DNA from: Amphirosellinia nigrospora
Lineage: Eukaryota; Ascomycota; Sordariomycetes; Xylariales; Xylariaceae
Assembly: GCA_004123355.1 (NCBI GenBank)
Contig: SCHM01000001.1
Location: forward strand, 2,348,001-2,412,000
Length of the DNA stretch: 64,000 bases
Direction: 5' to 3'
Below, piece by piece: positions 1 to 12,081 of the stretch (position 1 is the stretch's first letter; the number at the start of each line of letters is the position of its first letter). The notes under the pieces were generated by a model, which saw nothing but the letters and a program-made list of their open reading frames with translations, had not been told where the DNA came from and ran no database searches. The position numbers and the translations under genes were made by a program.

Positions 1-1881
1 ATCTGGATTGCACAGCAAAGAGGCTGAGAATAGGTCGCTTGGTCAACATTTGACTCCTCGCCACTAAGTAGAAGTTGATCCATAAGCTTCCACTTGGGAC
101 GGTACTCTGCCGGCAAGCTCTGGAGCGACTGATCAAGTTGTAAGATAATCTCACGGCATAAGCTATTTCGCAAATAATAGCTTTGCCCATGGCCGGCCAT
201 TGGGCACCCTGTCCGGTGAAGATGCCAAGTATATGCGGCTTCTTTCTGATGTCAGAGTTGGTTGCGATGGATTGCTTGCCTTCGACCAAAGATGCGTCGC
301 GTTCAAAGGCCTCGCAAAGACCTTGAACTGAAGAGACTGGGATCGCGTGACGAATCTGGAGATTCGATCGCTTCTTCAGCATCGTCCAGGCAAGATCCTG
401 CAGCTGTAGAGCTGGCTGGCTCTCGAGGAAGTGCTTAAGGTCTCCCATGCTAGCCCTTAGCGAAGCATCGGAATGTGCAGAGAGGAGTATTGGCACAAGG
501 CACGGTGTCGATGTCTGTATCTCACGACCTGTTGATTTCGACTCGGCAGTATAGGACTCGACGATTATATGGGCATTTGTGCCCCGAATCCGAAGGAATT
601 GACACTTACGCGCCTTGGTTGACCAAACTTCAGCTCAGGCCACGATTGTAGCTTGGTGACGACATGGAGATCTGAATAGAATGGGGCTACTCTGGGACTA
701 AGCTCATTGAAGAGCATGTTAGGTGATAGCAGCCCATTCTGAATGGCCATCGAAGCCTTGATTAATCCGGCAATACCAGCAGTACCTTCAGTATGGCCTA
801 TTATAGTCTTAATGCTACCGACGTAAAGCGGATCTTCGTCGGCCTCACGTTTCCTGTCGCCGAAAAATGCTGAAGAGATGGCCTGGGCTTCTTGTGGATC
901 TCCCGCCGGTGTTCCCGTACCGTGTGCTTCGAAATATTGACACCTATCCTCAGGCTTTGTCACGTCGAGGCCTGCTCTTTCGTAGACTTGGCGAATCAAC
1001 GCCTCCTGAGCTGAATGGTTTGGCATTGTTATTCCCGGGGTTTTGCCATCTTGATTAACACCGCTTTCTCGAATAATACACTCTATCCTATCGCCGTCTG
1101 CTATTGCCTGCCTAAGGGTCTTTAACACAACAGTGGCGACGCCTTCACCCCTGGCGTACCCATCAGCTGCGGAATCCCACATTCGAGAACGGCCAGTCGG
1201 TGAGAACATGTTCAGTTTACTGGCAGAGATAAAAGGAACTGGTCCCAATATCAAGTTTGAACCAGCAGCAACTGCCACCTTACTCAAGCCTGTTCGCAAT
1301 TGCTCGACCGCATGGTGAACAGCAACGAGTGAAGAACTGCAGGCAGTGTCGAATGTCATACTCGGCCCGTGCCAGTCAAAGACATAGGAGACTCTATTGG
1401 ACAGGATAGATGCTGATGTGCCGGTGGCGGCATAGATATTCAGGGCATCTAAGTCGTAGTTTTGATGATCGAGGAAATCCCGTTGCATCATACCAACATA
1501 AACGGCTGTAGGCGAACCACGAAGCTCTTCCATCCGTAACCCAGCCGAACAGAGACCCTCGTATACCGTTTCAAGAAGAAGACGTTGTTGGGGTCGATTG
1601 TATCGACCTCATTAGGAGGGATACTGAAGAAGGCCGGGTCGAAAGTGTATGGGTCTTCGTCCAGAAAGTAGGCATACCGCGCATTAGTACGGCCGTGATG
1701 TGACCCATCGTGATGATAGAAAGCATCGACGTTAAACCGATCTTTGGGACCTTTTTGACCAAGTCCCTAGGATTCTTCAGAAGTTCCCAGAGCTTTGAAG
1801 GACTGCTGGCACCGCCAGGGAAACGGCAGCCGCTGCCAATTACTGCAATGGGCTCATTATGCTGGGATCTCGATCGTCCAT
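1..1881 (-). CDS. Highly reducing polyketide synthase PKS-1, N-terminal part (KS and start of AT), cut by window edge
   Basis: This is the N-terminal part of a type I iterative PKS that condenses malonyl units into a reduced polyketide. The beta-ketoacyl synthase shows the expected opening ([15 protein letters not shown] near 1860-1815), the active-site Cys in DTACSSS (about 1340), the two His motifs [11 protein letters not shown] (about 930) and GHTEGTAG (about 800), and NSFGFG near 600. The acyltransferase opens with [12 protein letters not shown] near 215 and the gene runs off the window. The ATG at 1879-1881 is chosen because it lies 9 codons before the KS. The KS resembles the PKS-NRPS/LovB clade, so a downstream C or NRPS part is possible but not visible. 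Single-base frame breaks lie near 1850 (start to KS), 1741 (VPK/RFN), 1602 (DP/QQR), about 575 (a G run at FGG/TNAH) and 180 (MGK). Each is mended by one base, so I do not call it a pseudogene. Confidence 0.9.
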
Positions 1882-2577
1882 GGCTGCTATGGTAGACGTT
1901 CCCTGCAATGGGTCGCTACAGTCGCATGCGTCAAGGTGGTTTCTTGAAGATAGGTCAAAGTACGTGGCACTATTTGCAACATATCACAACAACACACGGC
2001 GAGTCATTCTGAAAGGAGGAGTTTATAAGTCTATCATAATACATCATCGCATCAATCATCAGCTCAAAGCTCAATGAACTAGTGGCGGTTATCTTTAGTA
2101 AGTACTTAAGTAACTATCGGTGTAGGCTTCATGCGCGGAGGGTGTTAGCGGTATAGTCGGCGTTTGGAGTAAGCGTACAGTAATTCTGTAGGATTCCACA
2201 TGTCCCCGAATGACCATGGTCACACAGAGCAGGCTGGGCTTCACAGTGAAAGTGCAAATCATGAACAGACTATGGTTTGAACGAGGGGGCTAAATCTTAT
2301 GTGGGATGCCGAGTTCATTGACATACTTTTCGGCCTTTCAATTAGTTTGGATATTATACTCTTCGCAGAGCGTTTATATCAGTGGTTGGTATTAGCATAT
2401 TGAACAATATGTCACCTTGGGATGATGCGAACAATTAAATCAACAAATAGCTGGATAGCTAAAAGATTGGATCTTCGGACTTCTGAGAAGTGGCCGAGAA
2501 TCTATCAGGATTCTAATGTACATTTCTATGATCAAATAATGTGTCTTCTATCTATCTATTTGTGTACTTCTATTTCT
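1882..2577. other. Upstream region of PKS-1
   Basis: This is the presumed PKS-1 promoter, between the PKS-1 start and the 3' end of the FSH hydrolase gene. Open frames here are short and show no family features. I see no further gene. Confidence 0.5.
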
Positions 2578-3289
2578 CTAACTCGGCGTGTCGATCGGCC
2601 TGTTAGCTGACGATAACCGCAAGATCTGATTCACCACTTCCGCCACCTCCTCTTTCCTCGTGGGCAGGTGGTGACCAGCCTCTGTTTGTATAACGGTAGA
2701 ATTTTCTAGACGATAATGATTCCGCACGAGCTTGCGTGCGCGACCGAGGCAAAAGTCTCGGTTGCCGTGTATATGGAGCGTCGGCACATCGATGTGAGCT
2801 TGGGCCTGGCCTTGAACGTGGGCCATGGCGGTGAGCCACTTGGATGCTTCGACAGGAAAGAAGCAGCAGCTCATGACAGCGAACTGTAGCCGTGGTAAAG
2901 AAGGGACTAGGCCCTGCTGCTGAACCCATAGCAACAGTGCGAGAGCCAAAGCCCCTTCAGAGAAGCCAATGCCGCCAACGATCTCTACTTCGGCGTCGCT
3001 GTTTGTCGCCTTCCATCTTGCAACTGACTGTTCAATCGAGGCGTTAATCTTTTTCATGCTCTCTTCGATAGGCGCGCCGCTGCCGGCGAACCAGCAGTAG
3101 TATGGCTCTTGGTCGGCGAAAAGAGGAAGAACGCCGGGCCCGGCAGCGCATTCTAGCGGCGCGTCGAGGAATATGAACTCAAACTCATGCCTCAGAAGAA
3201 AGCAGATCCTCGCTAGTTGCACGTTGAAGATACCCCTTCGAACCAGTGCCGTGGAAACAAAGGAGGGCTTTCGAGGGTTTCTTAGACAT
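2578..3289 (-). CDS. FSH1-family serine hydrolase, LovG-like (possible PKS product-release thioesterase)
   Basis: This is an alpha/beta hydrolase of the FSH1 (DUF341) family, about 237 residues, close to LovG in length. The N-terminus at ATG 3289 gives KALLCFHGTGSKG, the family's HG oxyanion motif, followed by NVQLARICFLLRHEFEF and FIFLDAP. The nucleophile is in GFSEGA (GxSxG), the Asp in HGNRDF, and the His in EAGHHLPT, in the right order. One extra G in a run near 3236 splits the first 18 codons from the rest, so a naive call starts wrongly at 3348. LovG releases dihydromonacolin L from the LovB PKS, and similar hydrolases accompany other HR-PKSs. Its place between PKS-1 and a trans-ER suggests the same job for PKS-1 (inference). 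It is transcribed in the same direction as PKS-1 and divergently from the ER at 4212. Confidence 0.85.
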
Positions 3290-4211
3290 TCTAATTCGAC
3301 CGTTGGTGAGTGATAGAGATAGCGAGGCAGGTAGTGATTGACTAACATGGTTGTGTTGAAGCAAACCCCAGTAGCAGTTAATCTCTCGGCACGAACCGAC
3401 CTAGCTTACCTAGCGTCTCCAAACGAAGTACCCGCTAACTATGGCTCTGTTAGTTAGTCTCTTAGTTCATCTTGCCGTGCCGAAATTAAATAAAAAAATC
3501 ATGGCTAGTGGATACTTCATTTCGGAGAAAAAAGGTGAGGATGGAATCCTTCGAGTTGAAATGAGCTGCACGCTACACTAACAGCGGCTGACGTGAGGCT
3601 AAGCTAACGCCTTGGGTATTGCGTTAGCTAGTGTAGATCAAAAGACCGACTCAAAACGCCGAAAGTGGATTCAAAATTCATAATGCGCGGCGTCGTAGGG
3701 CTCGAGCTAAGCCCCAGGATCTACGCCAAGGATTGGTGACCCTGGCCGCCGAACGCCAAGTTTCAGCTGCACTTATACGGAATTCTAGGCAATTGTCCAA
3801 CCTCATAAGAATGTGTGACATGATGTAAGTGGAAATACGCCGTAGACACAAGCTCACTCAGGGAGTTGAATAAGACAACTGCTTTGATAATGAACCAAAA
3901 TTACTTTATAAAGGCGACCAGCCAAGAAGGGGCGGATCTAGGTGTATAAAGGGGGGATCAAAGGGCTAACCACGAAAACTATCGCTTTACGTAGCTTGTA
4001 TCTTAGCTGTAGCGTCAGTTTTGATTTTATTAGGCACTTTATTATAATAATTTGAATAAGAAGTTCCTATATAAACCATATTAATAACCCGTTTCAGGTA
4101 GTCACTGGACGCCTATCCGCTAGTTTACACTGCTTCGCTAAGGTCGTAGGATCACCCAAGCCAACTCGCAACTAAAACTGTGGAACTTGCCTAGTTACCA
4201 CCAAACTCAAA
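3290..4211. promoter_or_regulatory. Bidirectional intergenic region between FSH hydrolase and trans-ER 1
   Basis: About 0.9 kb separates two divergent start codons, so both promoters should lie here. AT-rich stretches occur around 3480-3520 and 4020-4080. I do not recognise a specific operator, and there is no supported gene. Confidence 0.5.
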
Positions 4212-5422
4212 ATGCCTTCAGGCGGCAATGGAGTCACTACAATTCCGAAGACTCAGCGTGCGGTGATCATTGAAGCTGGAGATCAAGTGCGTGTACGAGA
4301 CGATGTACCCTTGCCTGCACTTCGAAACGGCCAGTTCCTCGTCCGGACTGATGCTGTGGCCATCAACCCCAGTGACACCAAGATGCGCGGCGACTTTGTG
4401 ACTTCTGGCGGTGTCCTGGGTACGGATTATGCGGGCACAGTCATCGCCCACGGGCGTGATGTCACCAAGGTCGCGATTGGCGATAGAGTATGCGGGGCGC
4501 AACATGCCATGAACGCCAACGAGCCGCTTCGTGGATCATTTGGAGAATATAACATTTCCGCCGGCAGCATCTGGCTGAAACTCCCCCGTTCCATAAGTAT
4601 CGAAAGCGGCGCTACATTTGGCGCCGGCATCAGCACTGCAGGGCTCGCTCTGAAACTCTTGGGGTTGCCTCTGCCTGATTCGCCAGTAGAGAAGCCTGCG
4701 CATGTCCTGGTATACGGCGGTAGTACCGCTACTGCGACGATCGCCATGCAACTGCTGAGACTGTGAGAGAAAACTCTCCCGATGTGTTCTATTAACAAGG
4801 TTGACATTAACTCGTCTAGTATCAACATGATCCCGATAGCGACGTGTTCTCCAAGAATTCTGATCAAGTCAAAGCATACGGTGCTGAAGAAACATTTGAC
4901 TATAACCAGCCAAACTGCGCTGCCGACATTGTGAGCCCCCCTTTCTCTGCAAGGTAGATTCGATAAGGAGGTCACTAACCGACATCTCTTCGTGCTGTAG
5001 AAAGCGTACACAAAGAACAATTTACGTTACGCTCTAGACTGCATCACAAATGTGCAAACTACAGCCTTCTGCTTTGCAGCGCTTGGTAGAGCTGGCGGCA
5101 AGTACGTCTCACTCGACCCTTTTGCGGAGCACGCCGCGGCAGCGCGGCCAACGGTGAAGACCGACTGGGTTCTCGGGCCCTCGATTTTTGGAGATGGGTC
5201 GACCTGGCCGGAACCCTATGGCCGGCCACCGAGTGAGGAGGGTCGTGCGTATGGGGAGAAATTGTGGACAATTGCACAACAGCTGGTTACCGATGGCAAG
5301 TTACGACCTCATCCTGTGCGGACGCTTGAAGGTGGACTTGAGCGAATACCGGAGGGATGGAATTGGTAAAGAATGGTCAGTTTTCGGGAGAAAAATGTGT
5401 TATTCGGCTACATAGTACATAA
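4212..5422 (+). CDS. Trans-acting enoyl reductase 1 (LovC-like MDR, zinc-lacking alcohol dehydrogenase fold)
   Basis: This is a medium-chain reductase that reduces the enoyl intermediate of an HR-PKS whose own ER is dead. Exons are 4212-4762, 4820-4930 and 5001-5422, with introns 4763-4819 and 4931-5000. The GroES-like half reads [13 protein letters not shown] and [13 protein letters not shown]. The Rossmann half has [18 protein letters not shown] (the GGxTATG-type nucleotide motif of LovC relatives), IPIATCSP and ALDCITN. The C-terminus [11 protein letters not shown] is followed by [13 protein letters not shown] and a stop at 5420-5422. Frame is lost once near 4852 (an A run) and once near 5356 (a G run). 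With one base added at each, the three exons sum to exactly 362 codons, the family's usual size. It sits divergently from the FSH hydrolase and near PKS-1, its likely partner. A second ER lies at 26.3 kb. Confidence 0.9.
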
Positions 5423-6043
5423 TCCCTTTTGTCTCTATTTACCCACTTTAATAATATTATGTGATAATTCGTATCTGAGAGTATACATGCTGAAATGGCC
5501 CAGGGTGACTAGGTTCCTGGGATTGGAGGTAATCTGGCAATTGCTCCTTCGAAATAGGTCTCAAGCACGTAGACGGGTGGAGAAATGGAGAATGTGTTAA
5601 TCGAATCGAATGTATTATATCGATAAAAAAAGTTGAAAAAAAAAAAAAAAACTCCGAAGTGTGCAGCTAATTGCGAAAAGAAAAATACAGCAAGGAAATC
5701 TAATGTTTTTACATGACATTACCCCTGTCATTTACCCCTAATTCTTTTGACTCAATTTGTCCTTTAATACACTCACGCACACTACTTCAATACCACCAAA
5801 GGTCCTTTAGAGATATATTACCAAACCCGAGGACATCGAGCTTTTACGGAACACTAACACCTTTGCAAAGTAAGTACCCAAGTATGTAATCGGATCGAAG
5901 TGCTATTGACGTGTAGGTAAATCCTCTCATTCCTTAAATGCTTTGGATTATGGCTCGTTATTCATACCACTATGGTCTACACCGACCATGTGCCTTATCG
6001 AGAAGACTTCAATTGCCTTCTATCAACCACACCTGGTTAAGCC
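5423..6043. other. Convergent intergenic region with A tract
   Basis: This is the 3' region between trans-ER 1 (plus) and P450-1 (minus). It holds a poly-A tract at about 5635-5651 and AT-rich sequence consistent with terminator and polyadenylation regions. No gene is seen. Confidence 0.5.
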
Positions 6044-7826
6044 CTAGATAATCGTATTAACCTTGGCACCCGCTCGAACTGCAATCCTTGCCTCTACGCC
6101 TTCCTGTTTCGCTAGCACCGTCTCCTTAATCTTCCATTCTTTGTTGGGTTGACGAGATGGATCTGGTGGATTGTCAGTCTCTTCATTCATGGCACTTCAA
6201 CTCATCTAGGGAACTCACATCAAAAACGGAATACAACGTAGCTATCAGCTTATACATCTCGCATCTTGCAATGTTCTTCCCATGCAGGCCCGGTCACCGT
6301 GGCCCCAGGTAAGATCTGCCTTGTTCATCCGACGTATGCGCTCGACAAAATCGCTCTGGCTTTCGGCGGCGCCTCTCAGCCAGCGCTCCGGTCGGAAAGA
6401 GAGCACGTCACTACCGTAAACCTCCTTGTTAAAATGCGTGGCCCACCCGAGACGGCGACTGCCGTGCCCGGTGGCAGGACGTAGCCGTTTTCGACAGTGA
6501 GGCTTTGGCCTCGCGGAACGGCGCGTCGCGATAACATGGCTCCGATAGGGTGGCACCTAAACGACTCGCGAATGACGGCGTCGAGATACGATAAGCTCTG
6601 GACCTCGGCCCAAGATGGGGGCATTGCGAAGCCGGAGGAATCAAGCTCTGATTGCAACTTCGCTGCGACCTCGGGGTGCTTGCCACAAAATAAACGACGG
6701 ATGTCAGGCCAATGGTTACTGTGTCGGCGCCAGCAAGGAGCGGCGTGGTGGCATACCCATGCATTACAAGGTCATTGACTACTTGTGGGTGTTTTCCTTA
6801 CTGTCTAGGATCTGGGAGTAAGTCTTCCCGGTCGCTGGTTTTTACAGCGCCACTGGCCTTTCTTGCCTGGATGAGCTCGCGGGCTCGCGCTGGGAATGAC
6901 CCCATGCGCTTTTGGAACACGCTCGTGATAGGGGTCCTTTAAGAAGATTATGAACCAAGGCATGCTGGCGGCCTACTATGCGTTAGTGATTGCTCTCATC
7001 GAATCTTATACGTGCGGCACATACCATAGCTCGATATGTTTGAGCTGCATCAACGCCCTTGAACATAGCGGTCTGATCAGCTTCGCCTCGAATGAGGCCA
7101 AAATCCGCAGAAACTGTCAGTTTCATGATGGTATCATATGCAACTACTGAGGAGTCAGTAACTTCCAAACGCTTAAAATGACCCTTAACCTGTAGCTTAC
7201 AAAAATGCATCCACGAAAAGACGGGAAAGGCCTTTTCCGTCGCGCAAAAGTCTTGGTCTAGCTTCTTGATGAGTTGCCGTATACATTCATTAATGAAACT
7301 CTCAGACTTGGTAACATTTGACATTGCATATACGCCAGCGATCGGTCTTTTGAGTGAGGCATGAGTCTGCGTGTCCTCGCTGGCTATTAGACTTGGATAA
7401 TGAACCCCTTTAATTCGGTCCGTAGCGGCATCCAGTGATAACTCTAAGAAGATACGGTTAATTGGTGCCCTAAATCAGAGATCAAGATAGTATAACATGC
7501 CTTCGGAAACGGCGAGCGATTGGCATAGACGACGTCTATCATCGCCGGGTCCGAGAACATCACCGTTCGTGGACCAACCGCCACCGTCGGGCCATATTCT
7601 CTGTGCAAGCGTTGAATGACTTGACAAGTGACTCCATTGTATGCATCCACGCCTGGAAAATATCTGTCAGAGTATTAGTGTCCATATGCCCAAAAGACTA
7701 TGCTGAACTGACCTGTGTAGCGACGCCAAAACGGCCCTGGCACGCGCCATAAGCCTGTGCGAAATGGCGTCGCGAGGAACCAGAGAAGGCCCGCCGAAAC
7801 ACACAATAGGAGAAAGCGCCTAACAT
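6044..7826 (-). CDS. Cytochrome P450 monooxygenase 1
   Basis: This is a haem-thiolate monooxygenase, presumably ER-anchored, probably oxidising the polyketide. The chosen start at 7826 gives a membrane anchor rich in L/F followed by the proline hinge LWRVPGPFWRRYTG. Further in come EYGPTVAVGPRTVMFSDP, the I-helix AGADTVTIG (near 6730), ExxR as VIRESFR, the PERF region as FRPERW, and the haem loop WGHGDRACMG with the Cys ligand (near 6290). The tail runs to TAG at 6044-6046 and ends KVNTII. Several introns are visible, for example one beginning after RRYTG with donor GTCAGT, and a last one near 6160-6220. Frame breaks occur at the N-terminal anchor (near 7816), around the K-helix and WATHFN segments, and just after the Cys loop (near 6272). 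All major motifs survive, so the gene is probably functional. Confidence 0.85.
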
Positions 7827-8190
7827 TTTTTTTTAGTGCAGAGAAGATTGCTACAGCACCTCTAATTAGAATTGATGGTTGTATTCTACTAATATCGTAC
7901 AGTATACGTTGACGTATAAGCTGAGACAGTAACAGGGGTTGAGTACCGGTCAGCAAGTGTATGTACATCAATGGCTGAAACGCCGAACTCGCCGAATGAC
8001 GGCCCAGCTGAAGGTTGTCATCAGGGGTAGCTTCAACAGCACTAAGTAGAAACTCCGTGGGTTGTTAAATAATTAATACGCCACCGCATTCAGGACAGTT
8101 CGATTTGGAATGAATTGCAGGGCTGAAGTCATCATCGGCGAAGTACTCAGTTGACGCAGTTAAATCTCACCGACACCACAGTGTAATGTT
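7827..8190. other. Upstream region of P450-1
   Basis: This 364-bp spacer separates the P450-1 start from the 3' end of the acyl-CoA dehydrogenase gene. An in-frame extension of P450-1 reaches 7971 but adds residues not expected before the membrane anchor. I see no other gene. Confidence 0.45.
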
Positions 8191-10024
8191 CTAGCCCCTG
8201 AAGCTGCTATAATGGCGACCTACGAATTTTACGATTCGTCTTTCAAGACTAGAAGCAACTCGTAGCTTTTCTAAATCCTTCCTCTCCTGCATGACCGCCA
8301 TTTCGCTCAGAATCTCTTCACTGCCGCCTCCGATGACGAGACTCTCACGTCCCTGCTGATCCTCTCGACACGAGCTCCCGGTCCGCCTCGGGTATAACCC
8401 AGCGCTCCCATGATCTGCTGGCTCTCCCTCACCGCCAACTCAGTTGCCTTGGCGGCGTTGACTTTGGCCAAGGCGCATAAGCCACCGATATTTGTCCCGG
8501 CCTCGTCTGCATGCGTAGCATTTTTGGAGGCCATGTCCCTCACTTGCACTAGAGACTCGAGTAAGGCGTACGCGCTCATGATTTGCATACCCATGTTTGC
8601 GAACTTGAGACGTATGGTTTGGCGATCTATTAGTGGCTTTCCAAAGGTTTCGCGTGAAAGCGCGTATTGGTAGGCATCTCCGAGGCAGATGCGAGCAAGA
8701 CGGAGGCAGTTTCCTGCTATCCAGAGTCTTTCATGGTTGAAGCCTAGGGGACTTGATTGGTATTGAGGTTAGATAATGATTGTGACGTAGTTGACACTTA
8801 ACTGAGCATAATTAATTTGAACCCTCCATTGAGTGAGCCGAGTAGATTGGTATCTGGGACTTCGACGTTGTTGAACTCAAGAGACGCGCACCCTAATGAA
8901 GATGGTTACGAATGATACTAACTGTCTTTCAAATGAAACATACCGCTTGAAGCCACACCGGAATTCCGTATCTTAGTCCGAGTAACCCCTGTTGCATTCA
9001 GGGGAATGACCAACACCGAGATCCCAGCTTTTCCAGGACCGCCAGTCCGGACGATGGCGGTACAATAATCGGCGAAGAGTCCGTTGGTCACCCACCGCTT
9101 TTTCCCGTTGACGATGAATACATCATTATGCCGTTCGGCCGTAGTCGAGATACTAGCGACATCCGATCCGGCTACATATCACCGTAACCTAAAATCAGCC
9201 TCGGTTGTCTGCAATTACGGCGAAGACAGTGACGGTGCAGCTAACCTTGTGGCTCTGTGATACCTAAACAGAATCTGATCTCGCCTCGAATGACGGGAGG
9301 CAGCCACATGGCTTTCTGCTCCTGAGTGCCGAAGTGAATAATCGGGGGGCACCCAATCGCATTACCGCAGCCGAGAGCCCACAAAACGCCGAGAGAGCCA
9401 CACCGGGCCATTTCATCGATGGCTATCAGGTCATGAAAGCTATCCCATTCTTCCGGCGAAACGTCACCGGGGAGCTTCACGTCCCCAAGGTATTCCCGGG
9501 TCTCAGACGGGTTGATAAGAAGGGCTGTATAGCCCAACTCCGAATGGCGTTTGAGAACCTACACGGCGGCCTTAGTTTAGCAAGTAAAACAAGTTTCTGA
9601 AATCGTCAATTGGAGATGACGGGAGTTTCGATCTTACTGATTTTGGCACCGCCTCGTTGGCTTCCCACTCCGTACAGAACGGCTCTATCTCTGTATCGAC
9701 ATACCGTCGGATCTCCTCGCGCAGGCGCCTGTGCGAGGCCGTATAATTGGGGTTTTCCCCCCGAGAGTACCATAAGGGCTCGGCAAAAGGGTACTTGATC
9801 CGAAGAATTCCGTCATATTGGAGTCCAAGTGGGGTCCAGAACTGATATTAAGAAATGCGATGTAGACGAGAAGAGGAGCGATGAGAAGACTGTCTTGTCC
9901 CTTCCTGTGGCCCTTACAGTGGTATGTAACAATTACATCGATAAGGCAGCCGCCCACCTACCACTTTCAGCGAATACATGGCGGCTGAGAATTCAGGGCG
10001 GCTGAGAGGCTGATGTCGTAGCAT
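8191..10024 (-). CDS. Acyl-CoA dehydrogenase family flavoprotein
   Basis: This is an FAD enzyme that desaturates an acyl-CoA (alpha,beta). Recognisable parts in order are the N-terminal helices (LWYSRG, EEIRRYVDTEIEPF, about 9780-9680), the central fold EYLGDVKLPGDVSPEEWDSFHDLIAIDEMARCGS, IHFGTQEQKAMWLPPVIRGEIRFCLGITEP (about 9340-9245), the region around 9180-8880, and the C-terminal bundle QQIMGALGYTRGG, RVERISRDVR and GGGSEEILSEMAV, ending at TAG 8191-8193. Introns are present, one near 8810-8750. Frame breaks include 8338 (RVLVIGG) and a G run near 9757. The start is uncertain: the ATG at 10024 begins a short first exon, but the domain proper begins near 9830. No peroxisomal PTS1 tail is seen. 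It is divergent from an enoyl-CoA hydratase at 10320, which implies coordinated beta-oxidation-like chemistry on a pathway acyl chain (inference). Confidence 0.8.
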
Positions 10025-10319
10025 TGCACCTAAGCTCGGTGTGTAAGCAAGGATCGCCGGAAGGATTACCGATGTGGATTCCACGTGCCCATCCGTCGGC
10101 GAAGTGTTGGTAGACGATGCATCGCGGCGCAGGTCGAGCCAAGCCAATCGCCGAAACATATATGTGTGACCGCCAAGTCCAAAAGATGCAGTCTGGCTTA
10201 CTGTGTGTATTGTCTGTTGATGAGCAATCAATAAAGTGAAGAATACTGAGATAGTCTAACTTACAAGTCGCGGGTAGGCGGCTTTATGTCCCGCCCTAGG
10301 AATGGACTTGTACATGTGA
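10025..10319. promoter_or_regulatory. Shared divergent promoter of acyl-CoA dehydrogenase and enoyl-CoA hydratase, with CCAAT box
   Basis: About 295 bp separates two divergent genes of successive beta-oxidation-type steps. A CCAAT pentamer at 10144-10148 is a possible HAP-complex site. The AflR-type palindrome (TCG, five bases, CGA) was looked for by eye and not seen. Confidence 0.5.
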
Positions 10320-11314
10320 ATGAATGCGCCACAAGCACTACAGGCAATGGAAGCTGTTCTTAGCATGATGCGACTTTCGACGGAATTCGACATGAATTCA
10401 ATCAGCAATTTTCTCCTCTTGCCTTGGTCAAAGTCCCTTGACACTAATGATGATGAATCAGACACAAATTTGTTCCTACCTAATACAACGGCGCCAGCAC
10501 CGTTGTGGACATCGGTACAGAAATATGACGGATATGAGGTTTCGCGCCAAGGAAGCACGGTCCGACTACGTCTCGACCGAATCCATCACGGGAATTCGTT
10601 AACTATCACCACAATGAAAGACATAACCTCCCTATTCAAGAAGCTATCCGCAGACGACTCAGTGCACCGAATCGTCATCACGGGGCGGGGCGCTATTTTT
10701 GCACGGGGATGGATCTGAAAGAAGACCTCTTTACCTCAGCCGCGGATCGATACACGGTGCTCCACGATCTCTTCTCCGCCATCGACACGTGCCCCAAGCC
10801 GACCATCGCGGTCGTCAACGGCCCGGCGTTCGGCGGCGGCGTCGGGCTAGCCACGGTCTGCGACGTCCGGATAGCGTTGTCTACGGCGTACTTTTGCCTG
10901 AGCGAGGTGAAGCTGGGTCTATGTCCTGCGACGATCGCCAAATACCTGGTACGCGAGTGGGGAGTCGGTCTTGCCAGGATGGCGATGGTGACGGGCCGGC
11001 GCATCAGCTCACAGGTGCTGTATGATGCGGGCATCATCCACGCTCTTGCGCTAGACGTCGACTCTTTAGAAGCCTCCATGTGGGGGTTCCTGGACGATAT
11101 GAGATTCGCCGCTCCCCAGGCTGCTGCTCTAACCAAGACGCTGGTCCGAGAAACTGCGCGTGGTGATGAGGTAACCTCGGACCAAGTGGCTAGAGAGATA
11201 TTCGAGGCCATGTTGACGCCGGGATCGGAGGCGGCGCACGGTGTTTCGCAATTCAAGCGTGGCATCAAGAATATAGTCTGGGAGGAGTTGAATAATGAGC
11301 GTGGATCAGCATAG
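10320..11314 (+). CDS. Enoyl-CoA hydratase/isomerase (crotonase) family protein
   Basis: This is a crotonase-fold enzyme, about 331 residues, probably hydrating an enoyl-CoA. The domain starts near 10525 (YDGYEVSRQGS), continues with LRLDRIHHGNSLT and HRIVITGRGAIFC, then the oxyanion-hole segment NGPAFGGGVGLATVCDVRIA (about 10818-10875). SEVKLGLCPATIAKYL carries the conserved Glu of this superfamily. The wording resembles the methylglutaconyl-CoA hydratase-like branch. Frame changes once near 10697 in a T run (GAIF/CTGMD); one extra T restores TGMDLKED. The first 65 or so residues, from ATG 10320, are not family-like, so a later start or an unseen intron is possible. The C-terminus ERGSA is not a PTS1 signal. 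It is the divergent partner of the acyl-CoA dehydrogenase. Confidence 0.82.
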
Positions 11315-12081
11315 ACGATAGAATTAGAGCCTGCTCTTCGGAAATACGAAAGGTAGCATTCGCAATATCGTCCGCTCCACCATTGATCTGCAGTTCGGAA
11401 GACGAGTTTGATATAGTCTATGTCGTGTTATGATCCGAGTACCACCTTAACCACTCCGATTGTAAGAACTCTTACGCGGTGAAGCATCTGTGGCACGATG
11501 GTGTTTGCTGGCATGGTGATGGCAAGGGGCTCTGTCGGAGGGTGTCGGAGGATCCCACTTGAAGATCAATAACGTTCGTCCCTGTAGCTGGGTGCATCCC
11601 CCATCCGGCGATTGATATACATTGGGTGAGGTGGGTTTCGCCTGGCCATGGTGACGTCGAGTCCCGTCCGTTGGAGACAAATAGTTAAAATTGCTGTCAA
11701 GGCAGTATATACATAACTCATACACCGTGTTGCCCTTTATTCTTATTTATCTAGACGTCTAACCCCGTATATAACGACCGAACAAGTGTCAAGTTAACAA
11801 TACACCTAACTATTCGCCCTTGTTCCCAGACACGTCACGCGATAGACTCAGCCCGACTGAAAAACGCCTGTCTAGAAATTTCAGTGCATGTGACCTCGCC
11901 GTCTCGAGTCAGTGACACGGAGAAGTCGCCAAATCTCCTTCTCGTCGTGTTGATTTAATTAGTCACCTACCTCGCCGTTGACGATTGCCTTGTTCCTCTG
12001 AAACCATGGGCGCCGTAGGCCAGCCTAGCTGTCACTACGGTTCGGCCCACATCGTCGTAAGAGTCATGAACTCCCCATACA
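11315..12081. other. Convergent intergenic region
   Basis: This is 3' sequence between the hydratase (plus) and the regulator gene (minus). Only short, featureless frames are present. No gene is supported. Confidence 0.5.
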
